NCBI GenBank assembly: GCA_050744245.1
Contig: JBOGGX010000226.1
Coordinates: 1-29,239 of the forward strand
DNA: 29,239 nt
Direction: 5' to 3'
Source: JBOGGX01 sp050744245
GTDB taxonomy: Bacteria; Actinomycetota; Acidimicrobiia; Acidimicrobiales; JBOGGX01
Below the pieces are notes generated by a model, which was not told where the DNA came from, did no database searches, and saw nothing but the letters and a program-made list of their open reading frames with translations. The position numbers and the translations under genes were made by a program. Positions 7,418 through 14,942 of the stretch are shown one piece after another (within the stretch, counting starts at the first letter, position 1; the number at the start of each line of letters is the position of its first letter).

Positions 7418-9862
7418 ATGCGTCGTTCGAGGGTACTGCTCGCGCTCGCCGCCATTCTCGGTTCGCTGGCGACACCCGCCGGGGCCGCACCGGGACAAAC
7501 CGACCGGCCCCGCATCTCGATCACGGTCCTGTCGAGCCGGCCCGATCACGTGACCGACGGCGACGCCCAGGTGCAGATCCGGGTGCCGCGCCAGGTCGAC
7601 GTCGACGAGGTCGAGGTCGACGTCGATGGCGTCGACGTCACCTCCGGGTTCGCTCCCGGCGACGAGCGGCGGAGCCTCGTCGGCCTCGTCACCGGGCTCG
7701 ACCTCGGCGCCAACGTGCTCACGGTGACCGCGGCCGGCAGCGGCGTCCCCGCCGCGGCCGTGACCCTGGTCAACCATCCCGTGAGCGGCCCGGTGTTCTC
7801 CGGCCCGCAGCAGCAGCCGTTCGTGTGCACCACGGCCCGGGGCCGCTTCGACGGTCGCACGCTCCTCGGTCAGCCGCTGGTCGACAACCAGGACTCGATC
7901 GGCATCCCGGTGGCGGCCGAAGACGCCCAGGGCGGCTACCCGCAGGACGGCCGGGGCTATCCGACCGAGGACGCCACGATCGTCGGCTGGAGCGCCAACT
8001 GCGCGGCGCCCACCAGGGTCGACCACGTGTACCGCACGACCGGCGGGCAGTTCCGGTGGCTGGACGACCCGGCCGGACCGCTGCCGCCCGACATCGCCAC
8101 CACGACCACGCTCGACGGCCTGACCGTGCCGTTCATCGTGCGCTGGGAGCGGGGAACGATCAACCGGTTCATCTACAGCGTCGCCATGCTCGCCCCGGCG
8201 GCCGCACCCGAGCCGCAGAACCCGGACGAGTCGCTGTGGAACGGAAGGCTCGTCTTCAGCTTCCAGGGCGGCGTCGCCATCGGCCACTTCCAGGGGACCA
8301 CGAGCACCGACGCCATGATTCCCGCGGCGCTCCTGGGCGGCGGCTATTCGGTGCTGTGGTCCAGCGGCACCCGCACCAGCACCCACTACAACCTCCGGCT
8401 CGGCGGGGAGACGGCGCTCATGCTCAAGGAGCACTTCGTCGAGACCCACGGCCTGCCCCGCTACACGGTCGCCGTCGGCGGCTCCGGCGGTGCCATCCAG
8501 CAGTACGTCTACGCCCAGAACCACCCGGGCCTGATCGACGCGGCCATCCCGCAGTACTCCTACTCCGACATGGTCACCCAGACCATCCACGTCGGCGACT
8601 GTGAGCTGCTCGAGCACTACTTCGACGCCACCGACCGCACCAACCCGAGATGGCGCGACCCTGAGGTGCGCCAGGCGATCATCGGCCTCAACGCGAGCAA
8701 CTTCCCGAGGAACCTGAGCGCGGGCGAGGTGGCCCAGTGGAACGGGCTGTACGCCCTGTACCAGGCGTTCGGCTACCAGGTCATGGACCGTGACCCGGCC
8801 TCGCCCGCTCCGGCCCTGACCGAGTGCCGGCCGGGCTGGCTCGGGCTCACCCCCCTGACGCTCAACCCGACCTTCACCGATGTCGACGACATCGACAAGC
8901 TGGCCCAGGGCACCGAGGGTGTGGAGTGGACCCATTGGGCCGACCTCGTCAACATCTACGGCACAGACGACACCGGCTTCGCCCGACGGCCGTGGGACAA
9001 CGTCGGGGTGCAGTACGGACTGGAGGCGCTGCGGGCCGGGGTGGTCACGCCGGCCGAGTTCCTCGACCTGAATGCCGAGGTCGGCGGCTGGGCCGCGTCG
9101 GCCGACATGGTGCCCGAAGGCTTCCCGTTCGAGGGTGCGCCGACCCCGGAGAACTTTGACCCGTGGAGCTCGCGCAACATGACCACCAGCCCCGACGGCG
9201 GGGTGACACCGGCGCCCCGCACCGAGGCCGACCCGGTGGCGATCGATGCCGCCTACACGTCGGGCATGGTCTTCCAAGGGGATATCGACATCCCGGTGAT
9301 CGACTGGCGCCACTACCTCGAGGACGACCTCGACATGCACCACAGCCACCAGTCGTTCGCCACTCGGGAGCGCATGCTCAACGCCGACGGCGAGGCGTCG
9401 AACCAGGTGATCTGGTTCACCGACGCCCGGCCGGCGGTGGCGTTCGACCAGACGCCGATGGCCTTCGCGGTGATCGACGAGTGGATGGCCAACATCGCGG
9501 CCAACCCGAGCCGGCGCGTGGCCGACAACCGGCCGGCGGCCGCCGTCGACTCCTGCTTCGACACCGGCGGCAACCTGATCGCGGCGGGTGACGGTGTCTG
9601 GGCTGGCGTGCTCGACGAGGCCACGCCGGCCGGGGCGTGCACCGAGCGCTTCCCGATCTACTCGTCGTCGCGGCGGGAGGCGGGCGCGCCCCTCCGGGGC
9701 GGCGTGTTCAAGTGCGAGCTGCAGTCGGTGTCGCGGGCGATCGCTCGGGGCGTCTACGGACCGTGGGTGCCGACGGCGGCCGAGCGGGCTCGTCTGGAAC
9801 AGGTCTTCCCCGACGGTGTGTGCGACTGGACCCGGCCGGACGCCGGCCGCCCGCCCCGCTGA
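7418..9862 (+). CDS. secreted DUF6351 family protein, alpha/beta-hydrolase-like
   Basis: An 814-residue exported protein. The N-terminus MRRSRVLLALAAILGSLATP followed by AGAA is a clear Sec signal peptide with cleavage near residue 24. A beta-rich segment (about 30-120) with repeated D/V pairs precedes the main domain. The main domain contains VAVGGSGGAIQQY, a nucleophile-elbow-like G-x-S-x-G with Ser356, and DAAIPQYSYSD after it, which suggests an alpha/beta-hydrolase fold. HHSHQSF near residues 642-648 could supply the catalytic His. I recognise the overall pattern as DUF6351; substrate is unknown, and an esterase or tannase-like activity is only a guess. The ATG at 7418 has a strong purine-rich ribosome site (GAGGGGGAG). 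The gene lies alone between an AlkZ-like remnant and the intact AlkZ-like gene. Confidence 0.85.
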   Translation: MRRSRVLLALAAILGSLATPAGAAPGQTDRPRISITVLSSRPDHVTDGDAQVQIRVPRQVDVDEVEVDVDGVDVTSGFAPGDERRSLVGLVTGLDLGANVLTVTAAGSGVPAAAVTLVNHPVSGPVFSGPQQQPFVCTTARGRFDGRTLLGQPLVDNQDSIGIPVAAEDAQGGYPQDGRGYPTEDATIVGWSANCAAPTRVDHVYRTTGGQFRWLDDPAGPLPPDIATTTTLDGLTVPFIVRWERGTINRFIYSVAMLAPAAAPEPQNPDESLWNGRLVFSFQGGVAIGHFQGTTSTDAMIPAALLGGGYSVLWSSGTRTSTHYNLRLGGETALMLKEHFVETHGLPRYTVAVGGSGGAIQQYVYAQNHPGLIDAAIPQYSYSDMVTQTIHVGDCELLEHYFDATDRTNPRWRDPEVRQAIIGLNASNFPRNLSAGEVAQWNGLYALYQAFGYQVMDRDPASPAPALTECRPGWLGLTPLTLNPTFTDVDDIDKLAQGTEGVEWTHWADLVNIYGTDDTGFARRPWDNVGVQYGLEALRAGVVTPAEFLDLNAEVGGWAASADMVPEGFPFEGAPTPENFDPWSSRNMTTSPDGGVTPAPRTEADPVAIDAAYTSGMVFQGDIDIPVIDWRHYLEDDLDMHHSHQSFATRERMLNADGEASNQVIWFTDARPAVAFDQTPMAFAVIDEWMANIAANPSRRVADNRPAAAVDSCFDTGGNLIAAGDGVWAGVLDEATPAGACTERFPIYSSSRREAGAPLRGGVFKCELQSVSRAIARGVYGPWVPTAAERARLEQVFPDGVCDWTRPDAGRPPR

Positions 9863-9892
9863 CCCACCATTCTGTGAGGAGTTACGCTCGCA

Positions 9893-9933
9893 GAGCCGGC
9901 CCCAAACGACACAGTGGTGAGTGGGGCCGGCTC
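9893..9933. terminator. hairpin between convergent genes, likely bidirectional terminator
   Basis: GAGCCGGCCCC (9893-9903) and GGGGCCGGCTC (9923-9933) form a perfect 11-bp stem with a 19-base loop. It lies between the ends of two convergent genes. There is no U-tract, which is common for actinobacterial terminators. Confidence 0.6.
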
Positions 9934-9964
9934 AGCCGGCGCAAGTCGACACAGAACGGTCGTT

Positions 9965-11185
9965 TCAGCCGTCGGCGAGCTCTCGCTGGAGAGGCGTCGG
10001 GAACCTCGGCGTGAATCTGACGCCGGCCAGCCATGCCCCGAGCCGGTGGGCCTCGACCTCGACCGCGGCGGTGGCCTCCGCCCCGACGTCGTCCAGCAGC
10101 CGCAGGGCGATGTCTCCGTCGGACCTGCGCTGGCCCCACCCGCCGACGATGCGGCCGTCGGCCCAGATGGTGGGCCCGATGTTGCCCGACCGGTCGAACA
10201 GCGGCTCACGGTGCTGGCCGAGATACCAGTCCCGCTCGGCCCAGCCCATGGGCGTGGCGTCGAGCGCAGGCAGCAGCGCCACCCACGGCTCGCGCCGGTC
10301 GACCGGTTCGACGTCGTCGGCCAGCACCAGCCCGGCCGAACGGCCACCGCCGCTCCCGGCCACGTCGACCTCGACCTCGACCTCGACCGTGTCGAGACCG
10401 GCCACCGCCCGCCTTGTCTCCCCCATCGTCCAGCCCGTCCACCACTTGATGTCGTTCAGCGTGGCCGGCCCGAACACCCGCAACCACCGCCGCACCAGCT
10501 CGACCTGGGCGTCCGCCGTCGGCCGGTCGTCGAGGCCTTCGGGCAGCCACGCGGCGATCGGAGCCCACCGGTGCTGGGTGCTGATCCACGAGCGGCGAGG
10601 CCGTCCCCGGGCGATGTGACCATCGGCCGCCAGGAGGAAGAGCACACGGGTCGACACGCCTATCGCGGCCGCATACTTCTTGTCCTGGTTCACCGCGATC
10701 TGGACGCCGAGCTCCGGCACCTCGTCGGACAGCTCCCCGGCCAGCGCCTCGCCTCGGTCGGTGAGCACGCGCAGCGTCGCCTCCTCGACCGGGGCCAGCC
10801 AGGCGGCCCCGTCGTCGGTGATCGCGGCCCGCTCGAGCATCTGTACCAACCGCCTGCGCTCGCGTGCGGCCACGGCCCGGCTGGCGGCCGCGTGCACCAG
10901 CGACACCAGCTCGACCGGGACGACGAACATCGTGCGCCGCATGGCCAGCATCCGGACGATCGTGCGCTCCTCGTACAGCGCCTTCTCGATGACGCCGACC
11001 GACGCCGCCCCCTCCTCCATGCGGGCCCAGTGCTCGAGGAACACGGTGGCCGGGTCGGTGGCGTGCAGGGCGAACATCGCCCGGGCGACTCCGGCCGGAT
11101 CGTCAACCCTGGTCGACGGCGCCAGCAGGTGACGCCGACCCAGTCGGGCCCGACGCTCGTCGACATCGATGGCTCTCCTGCTCAC
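9965..11185 (-). CDS. winged-helix DNA-binding protein, AlkZ/YcaQ-like (HTH_42)
   Basis: A 406-residue protein of the AlkZ/YcaQ-like family (HTH_42, formerly DUF1006). Members of the family include DNA glycosylases that unhook interstrand crosslinks. Family features are LHATDPATVFLEHWAR (about 40-55), RTMFVVP, ALYEERTIVRMLAMR, RRWLRVFGPATLNDIKWWTG and the C-terminal GAWLAGVRF. Crosslink glycosylases carry a Q-x-Q or Q-x-D motif at the first of these sites; here it reads H41-A42-T43, so glycosylase activity is uncertain and the subgroup may do something else with DNA. The GTG at 11185 overlaps the stop of the WYL regulator (GTGA), which fixes the start and shows coupling. A longer open frame upstream is only the antisense of that regulator's frame. 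Confidence 0.85.
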   Translation of the reverse strand: MSRRAIDVDERRARLGRRHLLAPSTRVDDPAGVARAMFALHATDPATVFLEHWARMEEGAASVGVIEKALYEERTIVRMLAMRRTMFVVPVELVSLVHAAASRAVAARERRRLVQMLERAAITDDGAAWLAPVEEATLRVLTDRGEALAGELSDEVPELGVQIAVNQDKKYAAAIGVSTRVLFLLAADGHIARGRPRRSWISTQHRWAPIAAWLPEGLDDRPTADAQVELVRRWLRVFGPATLNDIKWWTGWTMGETRRAVAGLDTVEVEVEVDVAGSGGGRSAGLVLADDVEPVDRREPWVALLPALDATPMGWAERDWYLGQHREPLFDRSGNIGPTIWADGRIVGGWGQRRSDGDIALRLLDDVGAEATAAVEVEAHRLGAWLAGVRFTPRFPTPLQRELADG

Positions 11186-12165
11186 CGCCTCGCGGCTCCG
11201 GCCACAGTCTCGGCCGGGGCCGCCTGCCGGCTGAGACGCCGGCCCAGAGCCCGCAGCGCGGTGGTGAGCTCCGGTGGAGAACGCACCTCGAAGTCGAACG
11301 GAAGGGCGGCCAGGTAGCGGGCGATCCACTCGACATCGTTCGCCCCGACCTGCACTCGCGTCGTGGTGTCGTCGATGGCATCGAGCCGGCCGACCGTCGA
11401 GGGAATGACCTCGGCCGCGCGGTCGAGCCCAACCTTGAGGTCGACCTCGGCCTTCACCGGGTGGGCGTGCACCGCGATCCCGTCGGCCACCATCTGGGCC
11501 GCGTCCGGCTCGCTGGTGCGGACGAAACGGTGCCCGGTGCGCGACGACCGGCTCATGCGGTCGACCCTGAACGTCCGCCAGTCGTCGCGGTCGAGATCAC
11601 GGCCGACGAGGTACCAGCGCCGGCTGACGGTCACCAGGCGGTAGGGCTCGACCCGCCGATCGGACTCGATGCCCTCGCCGTCGCGGTACCGGAACGACAC
11701 CCGCTCGAGGCTCCGGCACGCCTGGGCCAGCAGCAGGAGCGCCTCCGGGTTGACCAGGGGGCCGCCGTAGGGCCGCGCCAGCACCGTGGCGGTCGTGATC
11801 GCCATCACCTCCTCGCGCAACCGAACGGGGAGCACCTGCTCCAACTTGGCCAGGGCGGCGATCGCGACGTCCTCGAACCCGGCCACCCCACCCGACGCCG
11901 CCGCCCGCAACCCGAGGGCGACGGCGACCGCTTCGTCGTCGGTGAGCAGGAGAGGCGGCAGCGACCCGCCGGCGCCGAGCTCGTAGCCGCCGTTGGGCCC
12001 GGGCTCGGCCAGCACCGGGTAGCCCAGGTCGCGCAGCCGGGCCACGTCGCGCCGCACCGTTCGCTGGGTGACGTCGAGCCGCTCGCCCAGCTCGAAGGCG
12101 TTCCAGTGCGGCCGGGTCTGGAGCAGCGAGAGCAGGGCGAGGAGCCGTTGGGCCGGAGATTCCAT
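11182..12165 (-). CDS. WYL-domain transcriptional regulator (YafY/DeoR-like)
   Basis: A 327-residue regulator. Residues 5-60 form an HTH_11 winged helix with the recognition segment VTQRTVRRDVARLRDLGYPV. The WYL domain spans about 140-215, with W184-Y185-L186 in SRRWYLVGRDLD. A WCX C-terminal domain follows to about 318. WYL domains sense ligands, in several cases nucleic acids, and WYL regulators often control DNA-damage or defence genes. It is transcribed upstream of and overlaps the AlkZ-like gene, a fitting partner for damage response. A 7-bp-arm palindrome lies in the gap to the divergent small gene and is the likely operator. The ATG at 12165 has no visible ribosome site. Confidence 0.92.
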   Translation of the reverse strand: MESPAQRLLALLSLLQTRPHWNAFELGERLDVTQRTVRRDVARLRDLGYPVLAEPGPNGGYELGAGGSLPPLLLTDDEAVAVALGLRAAASGGVAGFEDVAIAALAKLEQVLPVRLREEVMAITTATVLARPYGGPLVNPEALLLLAQACRSLERVSFRYRDGEGIESDRRVEPYRLVTVSRRWYLVGRDLDRDDWRTFRVDRMSRSSRTGHRFVRTSEPDAAQMVADGIAVHAHPVKAEVDLKVGLDRAAEVIPSTVGRLDAIDDTTTRVQVGANDVEWIARYLAALPFDFEVRSPPELTTALRALGRRLSRQAAPAETVAGAARR

Positions 12166-12186
12166 CGATGTAATTTGTTGCCGGAT

Positions 12187-12227
12187 TGCGGACCGATATT
12201 GTCCGCATCCTGCCGTATGGTGACCAC
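12187..12227 (+). promoter_or_regulatory. palindromic operator candidate and promoter between WYL regulator and small gene
   Basis: TGCGGAC (12187-12193) and GTCCGCA (12201-12207) are perfect inverted arms around a 7-base AT-richer spacer. A -10-like TATGGT follows at 12216-12221, and the ATG of the small gene begins 6 bases later with no ribosome site. The palindrome covers the expected -35 area, so binding there would block the small gene and could also autoregulate the WYL gene. Confidence 0.5.
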
Positions 12228-12452
12228 ATGATCAACCCCGCCATCGCCGAGGCGCTTGCCCGAGACCACCAACACGAGCTCAGCCGCGCGGCCGATCGTC
12301 AGCGGGTGGCGCGACGAGCCCGAGCCAGCCACGTCCGGCCGATCCGGGCCCGCGCCGGGTGGTGGCTGGTCCATGCCGGCATCCGCCTCGCGCTCACCGC
12401 CGACGGCGAAGCCGACACCTACCGCAGGCGCGTGCTGGCCGCCGGTCAGTAG
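12228..12452 (+). CDS. small basic protein with one hydrophobic patch, unknown function
   Basis: A 74-residue protein. It opens with a polar helix rich in Arg, His and Ala (residues 5-42), continues with GWWLVHAGIRLALT (about 44-57) and ends in a charged tail. Short proteins with this N-terminal helix and a WxxVHxGxRL-like patch occur widely in actinobacteria but have no assigned role. It is divergent from the WYL regulator across a palindrome, so it is a likely regulatory target. The TATGGT box 6 bases before the ATG suggests a leaderless transcript. Its last 7 bases overlap the end of the convergent RDD gene. Confidence 0.7.
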   Translation: MINPAIAEALARDHQHELSRAADRQRVARRARASHVRPIRARAGWWLVHAGIRLALTADGEADTYRRRVLAAGQ

Positions 12453-12958
12453 TTGCGCTGGGCCAGGAATCGCAGCCGCGCCGCCCGGGCGTTCCACGCG
12501 TAGACGACCGCCGTACCCGCGATGAGGTCGTGGAGGGCACGGTGCTCACGCTGGATCAGGATGCCGATGAAGCCCAGGCCGAACAGCAGGAAGCTCAACG
12601 GAAACACCAGGACCCGGACCGCGGCCTGGCGGGGACGGATCGGGGCGCCGTCGGCCTGGACCGCGGCCAGCCCGACGATCGCCATACCCAGCGTCCTCCC
12701 GCCCACCGCCAACGGGTAGGCGGCGTACACGAGCGCCCAGACGACGAACGCGCCCGCCGTGATCACGCCGTGGTCGGTCGGGTCGAACTGCTCGCCGGTG
12801 ACGGTGTTGATCGCCAGCGTGAAGAGCCACGACAGGAGCCAGAACCCGATGGAGGCGAACAGGGCGTCGAGCAGGAACGAGAACAGCCGACTCACCGCCC
12901 CGGCATAGTGGCCCTGCTGGCTGACATCCCGTTCGGGCTCGACGAGCTGGGCGGTCAC
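12446..12958 (-). CDS. RDD family membrane protein
   Basis: A 170-residue membrane protein of the RDD family. AGAVSRLFSFLLDALF at about 19-34 carries the conserved Arg and Asp of the first helix. GGRTLGMAIVGLAAVQADG is the family's central segment, and HRALHDLIAGTAVVYAW the conserved HD-containing C-terminal part. About three to four membrane helices are visible. RDD proteins are proposed transporters or sodium/proton-related factors, mostly untested. The GTG at 12958 overlaps the stop of the upstream repeat gene (GTGA), so the two are coupled. In many actinobacterial relatives, as I recall, the repeat region and RDD domain are one polypeptide. Confidence 0.88.
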   Translation of the reverse strand: MTAQLVEPERDVSQQGHYAGAVSRLFSFLLDALFASIGFWLLSWLFTLAINTVTGEQFDPTDHGVITAGAFVVWALVYAAYPLAVGGRTLGMAIVGLAAVQADGAPIRPRQAAVRVLVFPLSFLLFGLGFIGILIQREHRALHDLIAGTAVVYAWNARAARLRFLAQRNY

Positions 12959-13656
12959 GCGGCCGGCTCCGACACCTGCCCGGGCGGCGCCTCGGCGGCC
13001 GGCTCGGGCGGCACCAGCAACGGTGGTCCCTCGGGCCAGCCCTCGGTTCGGCGGGGCAGGACCCGGCGCACCCAGCGGGCGATGAAGCCGTCGAGGCCGA
13101 CGCCCTGGCTCCGCACCACGTCGATGAACGCGCTGAGCGCCCCGCTCGTCGAGCGGGCGATGATCGCCCCCAGCTCGGTCTGCTCGACGAGAGCGTCGAC
13201 GTCGACCCGATCGACGACGGCGTTGACGTCGACCCGGTCGATGACCCGGTTGACGTCGACCAGGTCGATGACCCGGTTGATGTCGACGCGCTCGATGACC
13301 CGCAGGAAGTCGATGCGCGCCAACAGAGCGTCGGGGTCGACCTTGTCGATGAGGACGTTGGGGTCGACCCGCTCGATCAGACGGTTGGCGTCGACCCGCT
13401 CCAGCAGGCGGTCGACCCCGACCCGGTCGAGCAGGCGATCGACGTCGACGCGGTCGAGCAGCCGGTCGACCTCGATCCGATCGAGCACGGCGTTGACGTC
13501 GACCCGCTCGATCACCGCGTTGAGGTCGAGCCGTTCGGCGATGTCGTCGACATCGAGCGCGCCGACGACGGGGTTGACCACGCCGCCGGCCACCCGGCTC
13601 ACCAACCGTCCGAGCGGGCCGGCGCCGTGCGACTCCCCCTGCCCGCGGTCGTTCAC
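12955..13656 (-). CDS. tandem nonapeptide-repeat protein coupled to RDD gene
   Basis: A 233-residue protein. Residues 35-160 consist of 14 tandem 9-residue units with the pattern D-[VP]-[DN]-x-[VL]-[LI]-[DE]-[RK]-[VI] (for example DVDRLLDRV, DVNRVIDRV, DPNVLIDKV), and a fifteenth degenerate unit follows. A conserved-looking cap comes next (ELGAIIARSTSGALS, then VRSQGVGLDGFIARWVRRVL), and the protein ends in a Pro/Glu-rich tail. There is no signal peptide or clear membrane helix. The repeats alternate acidic and hydrophobic positions and may form a membrane-peripheral or coiled structure; function is unknown. Start is the GTG at 13656, the last in-frame start before the repeats; the long frame upstream has no plausible content. 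The gene overlaps the RDD gene by GTGA. Confidence 0.8.
   Translation of the reverse strand: MNDRGQGESHGAGPLGRLVSRVAGGVVNPVVGALDVDDIAERLDLNAVIERVDVNAVLDRIEVDRLLDRVDVDRLLDRVGVDRLLERVDANRLIERVDPNVLIDKVDPDALLARIDFLRVIERVDINRVIDLVDVNRVIDRVDVNAVVDRVDVDALVEQTELGAIIARSTSGALSAFIDVVRSQGVGLDGFIARWVRRVLPRRTEGWPEGPPLLVPPEPAAEAPPGQVSEPAA
13177..13554. repeat. 14 tandem 27-bp coding repeats
   Basis: Fourteen imperfect 27-bp units encode the nonapeptide array. They share a GTCGAC core (gacgtcgac and variants) and differ mainly at codons 2, 4 and 7. The unit length is exactly three times nine, so copy-number change would keep the frame. Confidence 0.85.
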
Positions 13657-13767
13657 GGCGCAATCATCGCTCGCCGCGTCCGGCCGCGCGCGGACGCTCC
13701 GACGCCCCCATCCGCCACGGCCCGGCGCCGGTTCGGTAGGAATCGGACACCTATCTGGAGGTGACAG

Positions 13768-13947
13768 ATGATCCGGGCCATCCTGGGCGGCGCCGTCGTG
13801 TTCCTGGTCGCCACGTTCCCGGCGACGTGGCTGCTCATGTTGTTCCTGGGCAACGTCGGGCTCGAGCTCAGCTACTGGGGCTCGCTTCCTCTCGGCTCCC
13901 TCGCGTCTGCCCTCATCGGGGCCTCGGGCGCGACCTACGTGCCCTGA
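13768..13947 (+). CDS. 59-residue membrane protein
   Basis: A short gene with an almost perfect ribosome site (GGAGGTGACAG just before the ATG). The product is 59 residues with one strong membrane helix (about residues 5-27, AILGGAVVFLVATFPATWLL), a Gly/Asn/Tyr/Trp loop and a second weaker hydrophobic stretch (38-53), ending ATYVP. No family is recognised. It is divergent from the repeat/RDD operon across 111 bases, so shared regulation is possible. The strong ribosome site and hydrophobic content in the right frame are the main support. Confidence 0.65.
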   Translation: MIRAILGGAVVFLVATFPATWLLMLFLGNVGLELSYWGSLPLGSLASALIGASGATYVP

Positions 13948-13989
13948 CCGCCGGCGTTTTGGCCCAACAGCCGTCACGGGAAGCGGTAG

Positions 13990-14067
13990 GAGCTGCTGGC
14001 CGCCGGGCACAAGGTGAGGTGTCTGGCCCGTACACCGGCCAAGCTCTCCGGATTGTCCTGGCCTGAG
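13990..14067 (+). pseudogene. fragment of an NAD(P)-binding SDR/NmrA-like gene
   Basis: In one frame this stretch reads ELLAAGHKVRCLARTPAKL followed by SGLSWPE. That is the typical second strand and turn of the Rossmann fold in NAD(P)H-binding epimerase-like proteins. A stop codon lies immediately before it, and the frame ends soon after with no further family content. It is a gene relic rather than a working gene. Confidence 0.5.
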
Positions 14068-14156
14068 GAGGGTCCGCACAGCCGCGTTTGCGCGCGCTCA
14101 GGTCCGCCTACGACCCTCCACCGCCCTTAAAGGGCAAAAACGGGTGTCGGCCGCGG

Positions 14157-14942
14157 TCACCCCGGCTTGCTCGCGGTGAAGCAGAACTGCACGCACGCGA
14201 AGAAGAACTCGCCCCGCTCCGACAGCTCGTGCTGCTCGGCCATCCAGGCCGCGGTCTCCTCGGCCGTCACGCCGCCCCGGCCGGGCACGAAGTCGGTGAT
14301 GAGCGCGGTGATGGCGCCGCCATAGGCATCCGGTTCCAGCGCGGTGGCCGGGAAGACATGACCGGCGACGTCGATATCGGCGAATCCGGCCGAGTGCAGC
14401 CGCGCCGCCAGGGTGCTCGGCAGCGATGGGTGGGCCAGGTGCTCGTCCCAGGCCTGAAGCACGCGGGCCATGCGAGCCGGGTCGGTCGAGTACCACGAGA
14501 CCGTCGCCCAGTCGACGTCCCACACCAGGATGCGACCACCGGCCCGGAGCGCGCGGTGCATCTCGGCGAGGGCGGCGGTGGCGTCGGGGACGTACTCGAG
14601 CACCTGCACCGAGAGGGCCGCGTCGAAGGTCTCGTCGTCGACGGGCAGCGCGGTTGCTTCGCCCGTACGGAAGGCGACGGTGCCGTTCCCGGCGCACCGC
14701 CGCTCGGCCAGCGCCAGCATCTGCTCGCTCTGGTCGACGCCGACGACGCGGCCGTCGGGCCCGACCTGTTCGAGCAGCTCGGCGGCGTAGAAGCCCGGGC
14801 CGCACCCCACGTCGAGGATGCGCTCGCCCGAGTGGGCGGCCAGCGCCTCGCGAACGAGCCCCCTTCTGCGCAACATGTCGCCGGTGCGGTAGAGCACCTC
14901 GAGTCGCTCGCCCATGGCCTCGTCGAAGGTGAACTGGCTCAT
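14157..14942 (-). CDS. class I SAM-dependent methyltransferase
   Basis: A 261-residue methyltransferase. Motif I is ILDVGCGPGFYAAEL at about 42-56, the acidic end of strand 2 is VVGVDQSEQML near 66-76, and motif post-I is around GEATALPVDDETFDAALSVQ. A LRAGGRILVWDVDW segment is strand 5. The overall form resembles the UbiE/arsenite-methyltransferase-like group that acts on small molecules; the substrate is unknown. The start ATG at 14942 has a good ribosome site (GGAGG) and overlaps the stop of the next upstream methyltransferase (ATGA). The pair is therefore co-transcribed and coupled. Confidence 0.9.
   Translation of the reverse strand: MSQFTFDEAMGERLEVLYRTGDMLRRRGLVREALAAHSGERILDVGCGPGFYAAELLEQVGPDGRVVGVDQSEQMLALAERRCAGNGTVAFRTGEATALPVDDETFDAALSVQVLEYVPDATAALAEMHRALRAGGRILVWDVDWATVSWYSTDPARMARVLQAWDEHLAHPSLPSTLAARLHSAGFADIDVAGHVFPATALEPDAYGGAITALITDFVPGRGGVTAEETAAWMAEQHELSERGEFFFACVQFCFTASKPG

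Noticed and set aside
7061..9349. 762-codon open frame on the minus strand opposite the DUF6351 gene
   Set aside because: The plus strand has a signal peptide, a ribosome site and a coherent family pattern. The antisense frame is low-complexity Val/Asp/Gly/Arg sequence typical of high-GC shadow frames.
13177..13554. CRISPR-like array
   Set aside because: The 27-bp units are contiguous, in frame and encode a regular 9-residue pattern; there are no spacers and no cas genes.
13657..14079. N-terminal extension of the repeat protein to 14079
   Set aside because: The extension runs antisense through the small membrane gene and is Arg/Gly/Pro-rich with no motif; the GTG at 13656 is enough.
14123..14135. 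GCCCTTAAAGGGC palindrome followed by A residues as a terminator
   Set aside because: The loop would be one base, and the T-run is on the wrong side of the stem for the minus-strand methyltransferase operon.
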